A stretch of 54,499 nucleotides of DNA from Sediminibacterium ginsengisoli (GCA_945865545.1 CAMBEQ010000015.1:1-54499), one strand, 5' to 3'. Positions 46,075-54,499 are shown, counted from the stretch's first letter. Numbers and translations: made by a program. The notes: generated by a model from the sequence alone, not told the origin.

Positions 46075-47490
46075 TTACTGATTTTCAATAGATTTGTCGT
46101 CTGGGCAAAGTTTTTCTGCATCATATTTTGATACAGACTTATTTAATTGCTTTCTCAAATTTGAAAGTATTTTAGCATACTTAGGCAGCCCTGCAAGGTT
46201 ATGCTTCTCCAAAGGATCTTTTTTTAAATGATAAAGTTCTTCCCGCGCTTTAATATACTTATAACGAAAATACTTCCACTCGTTAGTACGAATTCCTTCG
46301 CTTGAAGGAATAGCTGGCAATTTCCATAAATGTTCTATTAAAATAGTATCTCTTGATGACTTAATATTTCCATTTTTTAAAAAAGGCATTAGATTGATCC
46401 CTTGATAACTTTTCGGGGCTTGTATACCCGCTAATCCCAAAATGGTACTGCTAACATCAATATTAAGCGCCATAGCATCAATGGTGGATGGGCTAATAAT
46501 TCTTGGATCATAAATGATTAAGGGTATACGAATAGAAGCATCATACATTAACCATTTATCTGCGAGTTGACGATCTCCTAAAAAATAACCATTGTCACTC
46601 ATTACAATAATAATGGTATTGCCTTCTATCCCCTTCTCTTTTATTTGTTTTCTAATAAGTCCAATTTCGTCATCAATTTCTGTGATCATACGATAATAAC
46701 CCTTCACCATGTTTTGATATTTCTCAGGAGTATCAAATCTCCACTTCCATCTAGCTCTGTTAAAACCTTCTCTTACTTCTTTAGGCAATCGGTTAAAATA
46801 ACTCGAGTCTCCTAAAATTGGTGATGGTATACTTATGTTTTTATAAAGGCTATCAGATTTTTCTTGCCAAAAATATTGTTCTAAAGATTCGTCATGACCA
46901 TGAGGCGCACTAAAAGATATAGAAAGACAAAAAGGTTGATCCGATGGCGCAGACTTTATAAATTCTAAAGCTTGATAACCAGAATACCTAGTAAGATGCA
47001 CACTATCATTTCCTATTTTTTTATAAAAATAACCTGCCTTATTGGGTGACGCTCCCCGATCATAAAATTCACTTTTATTAAAATACTGACTGGGCGTATC
47101 CATGGTAACCCCTAATTTTCCATAAAAGCCAACATAGTAGCCATTGTCCTTTAATATTTTAGGATACATGATTTCGGCATAGGGTAGCTGGAGTTTGGGT
47201 TTTTGAAAAGTATAGCCATGTGTGCGTTCATACAAGCCTGTTAATATGGAAGCCCTGCTGGCAGCGCATATAGGAGTGGTAGAAAATGCATTTTTAAAAT
47301 AAGTCCCAGCTTTGGCCAATGCATCCATTTGCGGCGTAATAATAATATTATTACCAGCAGCGCCAAATGCATTCCAACGTTGATCATCAGTAAGTATAAA
47401 AATAATATTCGGCCTATTATTTTGTGCAAAAATTATAGCAGGCATCAAACAAAAAACAAACCAGCAATAACGAAGCTTTAAAAAGTTCAT
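46075..47490 (-). CDS. Secreted sulfatase, formylglycine type
   Basis: 471 residues with a signal peptide ending AIIFAQ. The sulfatase core shows IIFILTDDQRW (metal Asp pair), the formylglycine motif CAASR (Cys75-Arg79, then ASILTG), YGKLG, SAPHGHDE and VMSDNGYFLGDRQ with the remaining metal ligands. Cys at the modified position means activity needs a formylglycine-generating enzyme, which is not encoded in this window. It likely removes sulfate from a sulfated glycan. It follows the PhyH-like gene by 7 bp, so they are co-transcribed. Confidence 0.92.
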   Translation of the reverse strand: MNFLKLRYCWFVFCLMPAIIFAQNNRPNIIFILTDDQRWNAFGAAGNNIIITPQMDALAKAGTYFKNAFSTTPICAASRASILTGLYERTHGYTFQKPKLQLPYAEIMYPKILKDNGYYVGFYGKLGVTMDTPSQYFNKSEFYDRGASPNKAGYFYKKIGNDSVHLTRYSGYQALEFIKSAPSDQPFCLSISFSAPHGHDESLEQYFWQEKSDSLYKNISIPSPILGDSSYFNRLPKEVREGFNRARWKWRFDTPEKYQNMVKGYYRMITEIDDEIGLIRKQIKEKGIEGNTIIIVMSDNGYFLGDRQLADKWLMYDASIRIPLIIYDPRIISPSTIDAMALNIDVSSTILGLAGIQAPKSYQGINLMPFLKNGNIKSSRDTILIEHLWKLPAIPSSEGIRTNEWKYFRYKYIKAREELYHLKKDPLEKHNLAGLPKYAKILSNLRKQLNKSVSKYDAEKLCPDDKSIENQ

Positions 47491-47497
47491 AAAAGTT

Positions 47498-48331
47498 TTA
47501 GTTGCTTCCTTGATATAAAATAGGGTTCAATGGGGTATCCACTGTTTCACCTATGCTCGCACCGGGGCACCAAGTATCCCAATCATTTTGTTGATTTTTA
47601 TTTTCAGGTGCTTTTAATTTCATATCCTTGTCCATATAAATTACGGTCATTACTTTGCGCATTTCATTGGTTTTATTGGGGCCAGCCCTGTGGTACAACC
47701 AACCCTTATGAAAACTTACTTCCCCTAAATCAAAAGGTTCTATTACATGCGAAAATCCTTTTTGCTTTAAAGCGTTTTCCAAAAATTGTTGACTTTCATC
47801 ACTAATTTCTTTATCCCGCCCATCCATTAGTTGATCACTCCCTGCACTATATTCCAATGGCCCCCATTCTAGTGGCGTTTCTTGTAATGGAATCCAAGCA
47901 GTCACTGTTTTGTCAGAAGCCAATGGCCAATAAAATTGATCGGCATGCCAGGGAGTATGCCCACCACTTGGCTCTTTATACAAAGCTTGATCATGATAAA
48001 GTCTAACCCCTTCTACCTCCATTAACTCAGTCGCTATTTTAGCTAATTTTTTCCCAAATACAATTTCCTTTACTATTTCAGAATTTTTCCAAATATTCAT
48101 TATCTGTAAAAATGCTTTCCCATAGGTATCTCTTTGTTCCATGGAAAGCAATTGTTTGTTAAGCGCATTTACCTCCTTAGTAATCTCCACATTTAAAAAG
48201 TCAATCTCTACTTTATTAAATACATTTTTCAATTTAATGAAGCCATTATTTCTATAAAAACTAATGTCCTTGTCTGAAAGTAAATAATGCTCATTCATCC
48301 ACTTGGCTATAGATTCAGGTACTTTATTCAT
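47498..48331 (-). CDS. Phytanoyl-CoA dioxygenase (PhyH) family enzyme
   Basis: 277 residues, cytoplasmic. The Fe(II)/2-oxoglutarate facial triad is seen as HxD (His129, Asp131 in PWHADQFYW) and a distal His214 in KGWLYHRAGPNKT, followed by the conserved Asn. ERVGP-like and EWGPLEYSAGSD segments match bacterial PhyH homologues. It would hydroxylate or demethylate a small molecule using oxygen; substrates of such homologues are mostly unknown. It is the first gene of the minus-strand run and is divergent from the DUF1080 gene 183 bp away. Confidence 0.88.
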   Translation of the reverse strand: MNKVPESIAKWMNEHYLLSDKDISFYRNNGFIKLKNVFNKVEIDFLNVEITKEVNALNKQLLSMEQRDTYGKAFLQIMNIWKNSEIVKEIVFGKKLAKIATELMEVEGVRLYHDQALYKEPSGGHTPWHADQFYWPLASDKTVTAWIPLQETPLEWGPLEYSAGSDQLMDGRDKEISDESQQFLENALKQKGFSHVIEPFDLGEVSFHKGWLYHRAGPNKTNEMRKVMTVIYMDKDMKLKAPENKNQQNDWDTWCPGASIGETVDTPLNPILYQGSN

Positions 48332-48514
48332 AATCGTAAATTTATTGCTAGCTAAATTTAATTAAAATTTATACTATTTACACTCAATTTTGCCAACTAT
48401 TTAATTTAAAAGGTAGTTATAATAAACTAATTTCAATATTCAATAAAAAAAGTTTTATCTTCCATTACCAAATTTTAGACTTCTTTCAAATAATTTTAAA
48501 ATAAAAGACTCAAA

Positions 48515-49945
48515 ATGATTGTATTCAAAAGAGGCATTCTTTGTGCATGCCTGTTAACAGCCAACGCATTAGCCGTTTCTGCACAAAATCAGCAGGGAGC
48601 AACTATTTCCCTAAATAATTTAGATGCATTTCAATCAACTGGCACCAACTGGTTAATTGGCTCAGATGCGATTGCCGATCCTAATATAAAAGGAGCCATG
48701 AAAGCGATTGCAGGAACAGGTGTTCTTGTGGACGTACTTAATCCAAAAAATAATAAAGACATCCTTACCAAAGAAGAATTTGGGGATATCGAATTGGAAC
48801 TAGATTTTATGATGGCAAAAGAAGCCAACTCTGGTGTCTATATCCAAGGTCGTTATGAGGTCCAACTATTTGACAGCTGGACTAAATTGCATCCTGAATT
48901 TTCTGATTGCGGTGGAATTTATCAGCGTTGGGATGATGCACGTGGTAAAGGAAATGAAGGATATCAAGGCATGGCCCCTCTTAATAATGTATCCCGAGCA
49001 CCTGGTTTATGGCAACATCTAAAGATAAAATTTCAAGCACCTCAATTCAATGACGCTGGAGTGAAAATTAGAAATGCCCTTTTCCAAGAAGTGTATTTAA
49101 ATGGTGTACTTGTTCAATTGCAACAAGAGGTTACAGGACCAACCCGCTCATCTACTTTCGAAAATGAGCAAGCAATGGGTCCACTTATGTTTCAAGGAGA
49201 TCATGGTAATGTTGCATTCCGTAATATTCAGTATAAACCATTGAAACCATATGTCGAAGTAGAGGTTAAGAAAAGAAGAACTAGAGAAAACCCAATATTC
49301 GTAAAGGCCGATGGTAAACCCTATCTGCTTAGAAGTTTTATAAATTATGGAGATAAAAAACTGACGCATGTTATTTCAGGCGGCTACCCTAATCTTTTAA
49401 ATTTTTCTTACGACCTTAAGCAAGGCGCCCTTTTACAAGTTTGGAGAGGCGACTTTATGGATGTTACCCAGATGTGGTTTGAGCGAGGCGAACCCCAGCT
49501 TGCAAAGCCTTTGGGAAGTGTGATTGTTTTATCTGGGGCACCTTCAATCGCTATACTCAACGATCCTTCTACTGCATGGCCAGATTCAATAGCATTTGAT
49601 GATTTTGGAAACAAAGGTTATACACTCGATAAAAACCGTTTCCCAAGTTTTGAATATGAATACAAAGGCATCAAAGCCATCGATAAAATATCGGCGCCTA
49701 CTGCCAATTCCATAGTTCGTGAAATAAACGTTTCCAATGCTCCCGAAAATGTATATGTAAGAATTGCATTAGGAAAAAATATAGAAAAAATTGGAATGGG
49801 TCATTATAGTGTAGATGATAAATCTTATTATTTAACACTTGATGATGCTAATCAACCTTTGATTCGTGCAACTGCTCACGGAAAAGAAATCTTAGTGCCT
49901 ATCGCCAAGGGTTCAAATTCATTAACCTATTCTATTCAATTTTAA
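48515..49945 (+). CDS. DUF1080 (3-keto-disaccharide hydrolase-like) protein with extra C-terminal domain
   Basis: 476 residues with a signal peptide ending LAVSAQ. Residues 30-245 form a DUF1080 jelly-roll: DIELELDFMMAKEANSGVYIQGRYEVQLFDS, CGGIYQ and GNVAFRNIQYKPL. DUF1080 proteins include 3-keto-disaccharide (3-keto-glycoside) hydrolases. The last 230 residues are a second domain (GYPNLLNFSYDLKQGALLQVWRGDFMDVTQMWFERG), which I recall only from the tails of PVC-type dehydrogenases, function unknown. The gene uses many CGT arginine codons, unlike most of the window. The dehydrogenase-cupredoxin gene follows after 54 bp. Confidence 0.85.
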   Translation: MIVFKRGILCACLLTANALAVSAQNQQGATISLNNLDAFQSTGTNWLIGSDAIADPNIKGAMKAIAGTGVLVDVLNPKNNKDILTKEEFGDIELELDFMMAKEANSGVYIQGRYEVQLFDSWTKLHPEFSDCGGIYQRWDDARGKGNEGYQGMAPLNNVSRAPGLWQHLKIKFQAPQFNDAGVKIRNALFQEVYLNGVLVQLQQEVTGPTRSSTFENEQAMGPLMFQGDHGNVAFRNIQYKPLKPYVEVEVKKRRTRENPIFVKADGKPYLLRSFINYGDKKLTHVISGGYPNLLNFSYDLKQGALLQVWRGDFMDVTQMWFERGEPQLAKPLGSVIVLSGAPSIAILNDPSTAWPDSIAFDDFGNKGYTLDKNRFPSFEYEYKGIKAIDKISAPTANSIVREINVSNAPENVYVRIALGKNIEKIGMGHYSVDDKSYYLTLDDANQPLIRATAHGKEILVPIAKGSNSLTYSIQF

Positions 49946-49999
49946 AACCATTGCTTTCTAATCGAAGTGCAAATATTTTAACACCGTAATCTTTGAATA

Positions 50000-52084
50000 A
50001 TGACAATCAATAAAAAATTTATAGTTCTAAGTCTTTCCTTGTTGAGTGTGCTTATAGGCATTCTTCAACCTCAAACCCTTCAAGCTCAGGTTAAAAAAGA
50101 CACCACTACTCGTATCCAAAAAGAAGAAGATTTCTCTACCATCAAAACAGTACAGATTCCATCGGATGTGATTCTTGAAGTAGGTGGCATGGCCTTTATG
50201 TCCAATGATCAGCTGGCTGTCTCCACACGTCGTGGAGAAGTTTGGATCATATCTAACCCTTACATGAAAAATGGTCAACCACCCGTATATCGTTTATTCG
50301 CTCAAGGAATGCATGAAATACTTGGACTAAACTTTATCAATGGCGACCTATACCTCACTCAACGTGCCGAACTTACGCGCTTACGTGATTTAGATGGAGA
50401 TGGTATTGCAGACGAATACAAAACGGTTTATTCTTGGCCACTCTCTGGAAATTATCATGAATATTCTTATGGCCCAGTATTAGATAAAAACGGCGATATG
50501 GCTGTTAATTTAAATGTAGGTTGGATTGGCTTTGGTGCTAGTTTGTCCAAGTGGCATGGCTGGAGTATTAAAATCAAACCTGATGGAACCATGAAACCAT
50601 TTTTAACCGGACTTCGTTCTCCTGCTGGATTTGCATTGAATGATCAAGGGGATATGTTTTATGCAGAGAACCAAGGCGATTGGGTGGGATCAGGAAGCAT
50701 TACAGAAATGCAAGAAGGAGATTTTATGGGCAACACGGCTGGCCTAAGATGGGCTGCTGAACCAGGAAGTCCAGTAAAACTAAGAGTAAGTGATATTCCA
50801 GATAATCATGAACCCAAATACGAAGTAGCTAAAAGAGTTCCAGGACTTAAATCTCCCTCTGTTTGGTTTCCACATACTATTTTAGGTATTTCAACATCCG
50901 GCATATTAAGTTATGAAGACAAAGGAATTTCCACCCCTTATCAAGGTAAGATGGGCCCTTTCTACGGCCAACTATTTGTTGGTGATCAAGGTCAAAGTAA
51001 ATTAATGCGCGTTTATCTTGAAAAAGTAAAAGGTGTCTATCAAGGAATGGTATGGCCTTTCCGGGAAGGATTTTCTTCTGGTATTCTAAGAATGAACTGG
51101 GGCTCAGATGGAAGTATGTTTGTAGGTATGACCTCTCGAGGTTGGAGTTCAACAGGACCTGGTCTTTATGGATTACAAAAATTAGAATGGAATGGAAAAA
51201 TTCCTTTTGAAATGAGAACCGTACAAGCAAGACCTGATGGATTTGAAATTGAATTTACAGAAGCAGTGGATGAAACAACTGTCAAGAACCCTGCTTCATG
51301 GGCATTGTCTAGTTTCACTTACCAGTATCATCATCAATATGGAAGTCCAGTGATTAATTTAGGCACTTGCCCAATTAAAGCCATCGAAGTATCTGCAGAT
51401 CATTTAAAAGTAAGACTAGTAATAGATAGTTTGAGATTGGGTTATATTCATGAAATAAAAGCAGCAGGCGTTAGATCTTCTACTCAATATGCATTACTAC
51501 ATAATTATGGATATTTTACGCTTAACAATTTCCCTGATGGAGAAAACTTAGTAATTAACGCAGACAATAAAGTATCTCTTCCTCCTGCGATGGATCATCA
51601 ACACATGATGATGGAAAAATCAAAAAGTAAATCTTCCAAAGACAATCAGGAATCTAAAAAAGTAAAACCAAGTATTAAACATCAAACAAAACAACCTGCT
51701 AGTTGGACCAAAGGCCCAGATCAAGAATTTGAAATTGGAACAAAACCTGGACTTAAGTTTGATCAAGAAGCACTAAGCGTAAAAGCTGGATCAAAAGTAA
51801 AACTCATCTTCAGAAACAATGACGATATGCTGCACAACTTAGTAATCGCACTTCCAGGCACAGCCGATAAAGTTGGACAGCAATCATTAGCCTTGGGACT
51901 CAATGCAGAAAAATTAAATTATATACCCAACAGTGCGGATATATTATACCATACAGTGCTATTACATCCCAAGGAATCTGATACCATTTACTTTACAGCT
52001 CCAGAAAAACCAGGTGACTATGTTTATATATGTACTTACCCAGGGCACTTTGTAGTCATGAGAGGCATCTTAAAAGTTTTTTAG
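50000..52084 (+). CDS. Secreted sugar-dehydrogenase-like propeller with C-terminal cupredoxin
   Basis: 694 residues with a signal peptide ending TLQAQ. A beta-propeller related to glucose/sorbosone dehydrogenases fills about 45-390 (LTRLRDLDGDGIADEYK, GFALNDQGDMFYAENQGDWVGSG). A fibronectin-like region (about 395-515) and a Lys/His/Met-rich linker (about 530-565) follow. The last 120 residues are an azurin-like cupredoxin with His in MLHNLVI and Cys, His, Met in CTYPGHFVVM, so all four type 1 copper ligands are present. It probably oxidises a sugar and passes electrons to its own copper site. CGT/CGC arginine codons are frequent, as in the preceding gene. Confidence 0.87.
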   Translation: MTINKKFIVLSLSLLSVLIGILQPQTLQAQVKKDTTTRIQKEEDFSTIKTVQIPSDVILEVGGMAFMSNDQLAVSTRRGEVWIISNPYMKNGQPPVYRLFAQGMHEILGLNFINGDLYLTQRAELTRLRDLDGDGIADEYKTVYSWPLSGNYHEYSYGPVLDKNGDMAVNLNVGWIGFGASLSKWHGWSIKIKPDGTMKPFLTGLRSPAGFALNDQGDMFYAENQGDWVGSGSITEMQEGDFMGNTAGLRWAAEPGSPVKLRVSDIPDNHEPKYEVAKRVPGLKSPSVWFPHTILGISTSGILSYEDKGISTPYQGKMGPFYGQLFVGDQGQSKLMRVYLEKVKGVYQGMVWPFREGFSSGILRMNWGSDGSMFVGMTSRGWSSTGPGLYGLQKLEWNGKIPFEMRTVQARPDGFEIEFTEAVDETTVKNPASWALSSFTYQYHHQYGSPVINLGTCPIKAIEVSADHLKVRLVIDSLRLGYIHEIKAAGVRSSTQYALLHNYGYFTLNNFPDGENLVINADNKVSLPPAMDHQHMMMEKSKSKSSKDNQESKKVKPSIKHQTKQPASWTKGPDQEFEIGTKPGLKFDQEALSVKAGSKVKLIFRNNDDMLHNLVIALPGTADKVGQQSLALGLNAEKLNYIPNSADILYHTVLLHPKESDTIYFTAPEKPGDYVYICTYPGHFVVMRGILKVF

Positions 52085-52110
52085 TATTGTAAAATTTATT
52101 TATACAATAC
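52084..52110. repeat. AT-rich hairpin after the cupredoxin gene
   Basis: GTATTGTA (52084-52091) and TACAATAC (52103-52110) form an 8-bp stem with an 11-nt loop, beginning in the TAG stop. A further direct copy of GTATTGTA lies at 52134-52141. It may be a weak terminator or a small repeated site. Confidence 0.4.
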
Positions 52111-52149
52111 CTAAGTTTGAAATTTTAAATTAAGTATTGTATGATTCTT

Positions 52150-52161
52150 ATTGCTAGCAAT
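52150..52161. repeat. Perfect 12-bp palindrome
   Basis: ATTGCTAGCAAT lies in the 249-bp gap before the peptidase gene. It is symmetric over all 12 bases, as operators often are. A second weak hairpin (52257-52278, AAGGGCGC and GTGCCCTT) follows. No gene is seen in this gap. Confidence 0.35.
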
Positions 52162-52333
52162 TACAAGACTTACTATATAAAATCAAAGCCAAGCGATTGC
52201 CGTTATACTAATAAATAAATTAACTAGGCAATTAGCACTTAGAATTTTTTTTACCAAAGGGCGCTTGTAAGTGCCCTTAAATTTCTTACAATCCATTAAA
52301 TAAATAGTATATTTAATACAAGAAACAAATTGT

Positions 52334-53857
52334 ATGAAAAAAATAACACTTGCCTTCTCGCTTATAATGAGCATTGCATTTTGTTCACCATCATTGTGGG
52401 CTCAAAATGCATTAAAAGACTCATTATCAATCCCCTTAGAGGAAAAATCGGTTACTAAACATGTAGTTACCATTGATGGTAAAACCATCAATTATACCGC
52501 AACAGCTGGTGCCCTAATTTTAAGAAATGACCAAGATGAACCCATTGCTTTTTATGGCTATACGGCCTATACAAAAGATGGACAATCTGAAATGGACAAA
52601 AGGCCTATATCCTTTTCTTATAATGGAGGCCCAGGATCCTCCTCCATGTGGTTGCACATGGGAGCGATGGGACCAAAAAGAGTGGTGGTAAATGATCCAT
52701 ATGACAATCGTCCTGCACCTTATAAATTAGAAGACAACCAGTTTTCAATATTAGATGTAAGCGATGTTGTTATGATTGATCCCGTAGGCACTGGTATCAG
52801 TAAAGCCGTTGGAAAATCTGCTAATAAAGATTTTTGGGGCGTGGATGGTGACATTAGATCGGTAAGTGGTTTCATTAAACAATATATCAATGAAAACAAT
52901 AGATGGCAATCTCCAAAATACCTAATGGGGGAAAGCTATGGCACCATGCGTAGTGCAGGCGTGGCAAATTACTTACAAGAAAATTTAGGAATTGTTGTAA
53001 ATGGAATTGTATTAATATCTACCGTTTTAGATATGCGAACCCTTACTTTCCAACAAGGAGATGATATTTCTTATATCTTAAACTTACCTACCTATGCAGT
53101 TTCTGCTTGGTATCATAATAAAATAAATAATAAACCAAAAGACATTACCACTTTTGCCGAGGAAGCCAGAAAATTTGCTGCTGGAACTTACGCTACTGCA
53201 TTAATGAAAGGGTCTGATTTATCTGACAGTGAAAAAGAATCAATCGCTGTTCAAGTAGCTGCGCTTACAGGATTAAGTAAAGAATATGTTTTAAAAGCAA
53301 ACCTGCGCATCAATGAACCTCAATTCACTGAAGAACTTTTAAGAAATGAGCATTTAACTGTTGGTAGATTGGATGCAAGATACACAGGCATCAATCAAAA
53401 TTTATTAAGTGAAGGTTCTTCTTATGACCCACAAAGTAGTAGTATTAGCCCACCCTATATTGCCTCTTTTTTAGATTATTATTACAATGAACTAAAAGTA
53501 AGTAAGAAATTGACTTATAAAACTTCGGCCTATGCTAGTCCTGGTTTTAATTGGGATTGGAAACACGATAAAAATAATAATAGTGATGCCGTTTCTACGA
53601 ATACAGCGGTAGATTTAGCTGAGGCAATGAGTCACAACCCACATTTAAAAGTATTAGCTATTAATGGATATTATGATTTAGCGACTCCATTTTTTGCTGC
53701 TGAATATACTTTTAAGCACATGGGATTAGAAAAAAGAATTCAGGATAATTTTACATTAAAATATTATGAAGCAGGGCACATGATGTATATCGATCCAGCT
53801 TCTGGCAAACAATTCAAAAAAGATATAGCCACTTTTATTAAAGAAACTACAAAATAG
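52334..53857 (+). CDS. Secreted S10 family serine carboxypeptidase-like protein
   Basis: 507 residues with a signal peptide ending PSLWAQ. The S10 fold is marked by FSYNGGPGSSSMWLHMGAMGP (oxyanion region) and a complete triad: Ser201 in LMGESYGTMRSAG, Asp448 in YYDLATPFF and His482 in YEAGHMMY. Family members remove C-terminal amino acids or act as acyltransferases; the bacterial ones are mostly uncharacterised. It stands alone, ended by a strong bidirectional terminator, and has no clear link to the sugar operons before it. Confidence 0.9.
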   Translation: MKKITLAFSLIMSIAFCSPSLWAQNALKDSLSIPLEEKSVTKHVVTIDGKTINYTATAGALILRNDQDEPIAFYGYTAYTKDGQSEMDKRPISFSYNGGPGSSSMWLHMGAMGPKRVVVNDPYDNRPAPYKLEDNQFSILDVSDVVMIDPVGTGISKAVGKSANKDFWGVDGDIRSVSGFIKQYINENNRWQSPKYLMGESYGTMRSAGVANYLQENLGIVVNGIVLISTVLDMRTLTFQQGDDISYILNLPTYAVSAWYHNKINNKPKDITTFAEEARKFAAGTYATALMKGSDLSDSEKESIAVQVAALTGLSKEYVLKANLRINEPQFTEELLRNEHLTVGRLDARYTGINQNLLSEGSSYDPQSSSISPPYIASFLDYYYNELKVSKKLTYKTSAYASPGFNWDWKHDKNNNSDAVSTNTAVDLAEAMSHNPHLKVLAINGYYDLATPFFAAEYTFKHMGLEKRIQDNFTLKYYEAGHMMYIDPASGKQFKKDIATFIKETTK

Positions 53858-53898
53858 TTTACTATCCCTTAGTTTTGGTGAATGAATTTCAGCATTAA

Positions 53899-53927
53899 AA
53901 AAGGCCTCTATTGCTAGAGGCCTTTTT
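53899..53927. terminator. Bidirectional terminator between the S10 peptidase and GH31 genes
   Basis: AAGGCCTCTA (53901-53910), loop TTGC, TAGAGGCCTT (53915-53924) give a perfect 10-bp stem, with an A-run before and a T-run after it. It serves both convergent genes. Confidence 0.9.
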
Positions 53928-53968
53928 ATTAATTTAATTTTTTTAAATAAAGATGATGATGCACTATT

Positions 53969-54499
53969 TTAAAAAATTACTTCTATGCGCTTACCTGTAA
54001 AATGCACCGTTTTTATAGTTCCCTCTGGAAGCAGTTGCACTTTGAATATACGATCAGGAACCTGACTAGAGAAACCTTTTGGTGCGCCTAATTCAATAGT
54101 AAGTTTTTTAGCTTTATCGTTCCATGTAATTTGTGTCCAAGTAGCTTTACCTCTTAAGTAATCCTGACTGATACCATCATCCTCATATAAAGTAAACTGG
54201 CCATCAGCACCCCGATAAACTTTTAATGTAGTAGGCTCTTTCACCAATTCTGCAGTGTATTGTCTAATTGGATCATATGGAATAATGGCACCACCACGAA
54301 CATAAATAGGCATGGTACTTAAATCTACTTCACGTTGAATGGTTTGACCACCTATTTGTTTTGCGTTTGTCCACCAGTCGTACCAATCACCTTTTGGAAG
54401 ATATAATTCACGATTATTAGCTCCTTTTTGAAATACAGGAGCAATCAACATATCCCGACCCCATAGGTATTCGCTACCCATATTTCTAACCTGTTTGTC
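53969..54499 (-). CDS. C-terminal part of a GH31 family glycosidase, runs off the window
   Basis: 177 residues are visible; the frame continues past the right edge (DKQVRN precedes the first internal Met). The segment MGSEYLWGRDMLIAPVF followed by LYLPKGDWYDWWTN and PIYVRGGAIIPY is the proximal C-terminal beta-sheet domain of GH31, and the last 80 residues (YRGADGQFTLYEDDGISQDY) match DUF5110. The catalytic barrel lies outside the window, so alpha-glucosidase versus alpha-xylosidase cannot be decided. Confidence 0.9.
   Translation of the reverse strand, partial: DKQVRNMGSEYLWGRDMLIAPVFQKGANNRELYLPKGDWYDWWTNAKQIGGQTIQREVDLSTMPIYVRGGAIIPYDPIRQYTAELVKEPTTLKVYRGADGQFTLYEDDGISQDYLRGKATWTQITWNDKAKKLTIELGAPKGFSSQVPDRIFKVQLLPEGTIKTVHFTGKRIEVIF

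Overview
The window is AT-rich chromosomal DNA from a Bacteroidota bacterium, most likely a Chitinophagaceae-type freshwater or soil lineage (an inference from gene content). The pointers are TAnnTTTG-type -7 promoter boxes, few Shine-Dalgarno sequences, mostly AGA arginine codons, many secreted glycoside hydrolases, a plug-only TonB-like protein, and PSD1/DUF1501 and PVC-type dehydrogenase genes shared with Planctomycetes. I see no rRNA, tRNA, CRISPR array, intact insertion sequence or prophage.

Layout. 1-7571 holds housekeeping and sensing genes: a cut-off gene end, a DUF1573 protein, a PLP aminotransferase, a secreted amidohydrolase, an orphan HisKA_2 histidine kinase, an NhaD antiporter and an orphan TrpF-like protein. 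7572-24784 is a pentose and glycan region: GH127, araB-araD-araA, RidA, GH43, an HxlR regulator, a methyltransferase, a GH65-like protein, a second GH127, a Gfo/Idh/MocA oxidoreductase and a GH13 lipoprotein. Together these could release L-arabinose outside the cytoplasm and carry it to D-xylulose 5-phosphate. No SusC/SusD pair, sugar transporter or AraR is in the window. 24832-27249 is metY-metX (homoserine to homocysteine) with an intercistronic hairpin and a leader flanked by two near-identical palindromes. 27595-33669 is a tight three-gene operon of DUF2231-cytochrome-LRR, PSCyt1/DUF1549-LamG-DUF1553 and Tat-exported DUF1501. 33723-36134 is the plug-domain protein. 36226-39590 is a riboflavin cluster: ribE-ribBA-ribH on the minus strand, divergent from ribD across 41 bp holding both -7 boxes. 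39591-40990 holds two small exported proteins and a decayed fragment.

The most interesting block is 41055-52084. Two divergent gene sets encode a Gfo/Idh/MocA oxidoreductase, a sugar isomerase/epimerase-fold protein, a ThuA-dehydrogenase-HEAT-cupredoxin fusion, a sulfatase and a phytanoyl-CoA-dioxygenase-like enzyme on the minus strand, and a two-domain DUF1080 protein plus a second dehydrogenase-cupredoxin fusion on the plus strand. This looks like an oxidative (3-keto-glycoside type) sugar-degrading system in which azurin-like copper domains, not cytochrome c, are fused to the secreted dehydrogenases. The window ends with an S10 carboxypeptidase-like gene and the C-terminal part of a GH31 enzyme that runs off the right edge.
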